Source: Xylocopa sonorina (taxonomy: Eukaryota > Arthropoda > Insecta > Hymenoptera > Apidae). From it: 64,000 nt of DNA. How positions within the stretch are numbered: position 1 is the stretch's first letter; the number at the start of each line of letters is the position of its first letter. Positions 62,355-64,000 of this stretch are shown piece by piece. The position numbers and the translations under genes are program-made. Under the pieces are notes generated by a model, which was not told the DNA's origin, did no database searches, and saw nothing but the letters and a program-made list of their open reading frames with translations. The stretch spans positions 103,236 through 167,235 of the forward strand of contig NW_027490507.1 in assembly GCF_050948175.1 (NCBI RefSeq). Reading direction: 5' to 3'.

Positions 62355-64000
62355 GAATGCGACACTTCCTCGCTAGGAAATAGCGTTTGCAGTTGTCTAC
62401 GTATCGTAGCAATAGATTTCCAATGCTTCTTAAAACGCGATATCGCATCTCACTTCTATGTTTCATGGTAAGATATAATATGATTTGCGAAGTGTCATGT
62501 ATTTCTCGTCTACACTTCAAATGAATGTAAATGCCACACTTCCCTGATAGGAAATAGCGTCTGCAGATGTCCAGGTATCGTAGCAATAGAGTTCTTATGA
62601 TTCTTAAAACGCGATATCGCATCTCATTTCTATGTTTCATGGTAAGATATAAAATGATTTCCGAAGTGTTATGTATTCCTCGTCTACACTTCAAATGAAT
62701 GTAAATGCGACACTTCCTTGCAAGGAAATAGCGTTTGCAGATGTCTATGTATCGTAGCAATAGATTTCTAATGCTTCTTAAAACGCGATTTCGCATCTCA
62801 TTTCTATGTTTCATGGTAAGATATAATATGATTTGCGAAGTGTTATGTATTCCTCGTCTACACTTCAAATGAATGTAAATGCGACACTTCCATGCAAGGA
62901 AATAGCGTTTGTAGATGTCTACGTATCGTAGCAATAGGGTTCTTATGAATATTAAAACGCGATATCGCATCACATTTCTATGTTTCATGGTAAGGTATAA
63001 TATGATTTGCGAAGTGTTATGTATTCCTCGTCTACACTTCAAATGAATGTAAATGCGACACTTCCTTGCAAGGAAATAGCGTTTGCAGATGTCTACGTAT
63101 CGTAGCAATAGAGTTCTTATGATTTTTAAAACGCGATATCGCATCTCATTTCTATGCTTCATGGTAAGATATAATATGATTTGCGAAGTGTCACGTATTC
63201 CTCGTCTACACTTCAAATGAATGTGAATGCGACACTTCCTCGCTAGGAAATAGCGTTTGCAGTTGTCTACGTATCGTAGCGATAGAGTTCTTATGATTCT
63301 TAAAACGCGATATCGCATCTCATTTCTATGTTTCATGGTAAGATATAAAATGATTTCCGAAGTGTTATGTATTCCTCGTCTACACTTCAAATGAATGTAA
63401 ATGCGACACTTCCTTGCAAGGAATTAGCGTTTGCAAACGTCTACCTATCGTAGCAATAGAGTTCTAATGCTTCTTAAAACGCGATATCGCATCTCATTTC
63501 TATATTTCATGGTAAGATATAATTTGATTTGCGAAGTGTCATGTATTCCTCGTCTACACTTCAAATGAATGTAAATGCGACACTTCCTTGCAAGGAAATA
63601 GCGTTTGCAGATGTCTATGTATCGTAGCAATAGATTTCTAATGCTTCTTAAAACGCGATTTCGCATCTCATTTCTCTGTTTCATGGTAAGATATAATATA
63701 ATTTGCGAAGTGTTATGTATTCCTCGTCTACACTTCAAATGAATGTAAATGCGACACTTCCATGCAAGGAAATAGCGTTTGTAGATGTCTACGTATCGTA
63801 GCAATAGGGTTCTTATGAATATTAAAACGCGATATCGCATCTCATTTCTATGCTTCATGGTAAGATATAATATGATTTGCGAAGTGTCATGTATTCCTCG
63901 TCTACACTTCAAATAAATGTAAATGCGACACTTCCTTGCAAGGAAATAGCGTTTGCAAACGTCTACCTACCGTAGCAATAGAGTTCTAATGCTTCTTAAA
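62355..64000 (+). repeat. Right-edge satellite with many private variants
   Basis: Units carry GATATAAAATGATTTCCG (62651 and 63347, spacing 696 bp), GATGTCTATGTATCG with GCGATTTCGC (62741 and 63611, spacing 870 bp), TATGAATATTAAAAC (62945 and 63815) and TCCCTGATAGG. Many monomers here use CTACGTATCG and so keep the antisense frame open. The array runs off the window in a partial unit starting at 63841. Confidence 0.85.

Larger units (their letters stand above)
1..64000 (+). repeat. Satellite array, 174-bp monomer, head to tail across the whole window
   Basis: Every line of the window is a variant of one 174-bp unit, always in the same orientation. Monomer starts fall at 1, 175, 349, 523, 696, 870 and so on to 63841. 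Between 1 and 63841 there are 367 units whose lengths sum to 367 x 174 minus 18, and this deficit is fully explained by indels I located: eighteen 173-bp type B units, three 175-bp units, one 172-bp unit and one other 173-bp unit. No foreign sequence can therefore be hidden inside. Such arrays are known as centromeric or pericentromeric satellites in eukaryotes, and a unit near nucleosome length is typical of them. The family is unknown to me; it is not recognisably alpha satellite. The centromere assignment is inference. Confidence 0.98.

Noticed and set aside
62191..63390. 399-codon antisense open frame, and many similar ones of 60-213 codons
   Set aside because: They are the satellite read in one antisense frame. 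They have an exact 58-residue period, no recognisable domain, and no start or stop context other than random variants. The frame is broken throughout by the CCTATCG stop and by 173- and 175-bp units.
1..64000. Alpha satellite (about 171 bp) or another named satellite
   Set aside because: The length is close to alpha satellite but I recognise no sequence similarity, and the pattern TTCGnnnnAnnCGGG of the CENP-B box is not seen in the consensus on either strand.
1..64000. CRISPR array
   Set aside because: There is no alternation of short conserved repeats and unique spacers; the entire 174-bp unit is conserved.

Overview
The whole window is one uninterrupted satellite DNA array. A monomer of 174 bp, about 36% GC, is repeated head to tail in one orientation from base 1 to base 64000. 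I see no gene, RNA gene, transposon, unrelated spacer or inversion. Taking each monomer to start at the CTCATTTCTATG-type motif, there are 367 complete monomers plus a 160-bp partial one from 63841. The register closes exactly with a small set of length variants: eighteen 173-bp monomers of a variant I call type B, three 175-bp monomers, one 172-bp and one other 173-bp monomer. The remaining 344 are 174 bp unless compensating indels escaped me.

This is the architecture of eukaryotic (peri)centromeric or other heterochromatic satellite. I do not recognise the family and cannot name the species. The consensus is not depleted in CpG (9 CpG against about 5.7 expected by my count). That argues against a heavily CpG-methylated vertebrate or plant genome and fits many insects or other invertebrates, but it is only an inference.

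Layout. From 1 to about 11.0 kb there are nested higher-order duplications with spacings of 2089, 4176, 5917 and 6265 bp. From 12.45 to 14.92 kb lies a 7-monomer (1218-bp) tandem duplication. From 14.7 to 20 kb is a mosaic of pieces related to 6-9 kb and 11-12 kb. From 21.0 to 28.1 kb is a large imperfect duplication with whole-monomer gains and losses. From 28.1 to 34 kb is a mosaic with local single-monomer duplications. From 34.1 to 38.4 kb is another broken duplication. From 37.91 to 43.17 kb is a nearly perfect 15-monomer (2610-bp) tandem duplication. From 43.2 to 48.7 kb there are short dimer and trimer duplications. From 48.7 to 60.6 kb a second set of diagnostic variants dominates. From 60.59 to 62.35 kb is a 5-monomer (870-bp) duplication with no mismatch. 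From 62.36 to 64.0 kb monomers carry more private variants.

There are no genes to work together. The many apparent open frames, mostly antisense, arise because 174 is divisible by 3 and one antisense frame of the consensus has no stop, so it reads across monomer joins as a 58-residue period. I reject them as genes. Possible function lies in the DNA itself: each monomer carries three short dyad-symmetric elements in its right half and a three-times-used GAAGTGT/ACACTTC motif in its middle, which are candidate protein-binding or cruciform sites.
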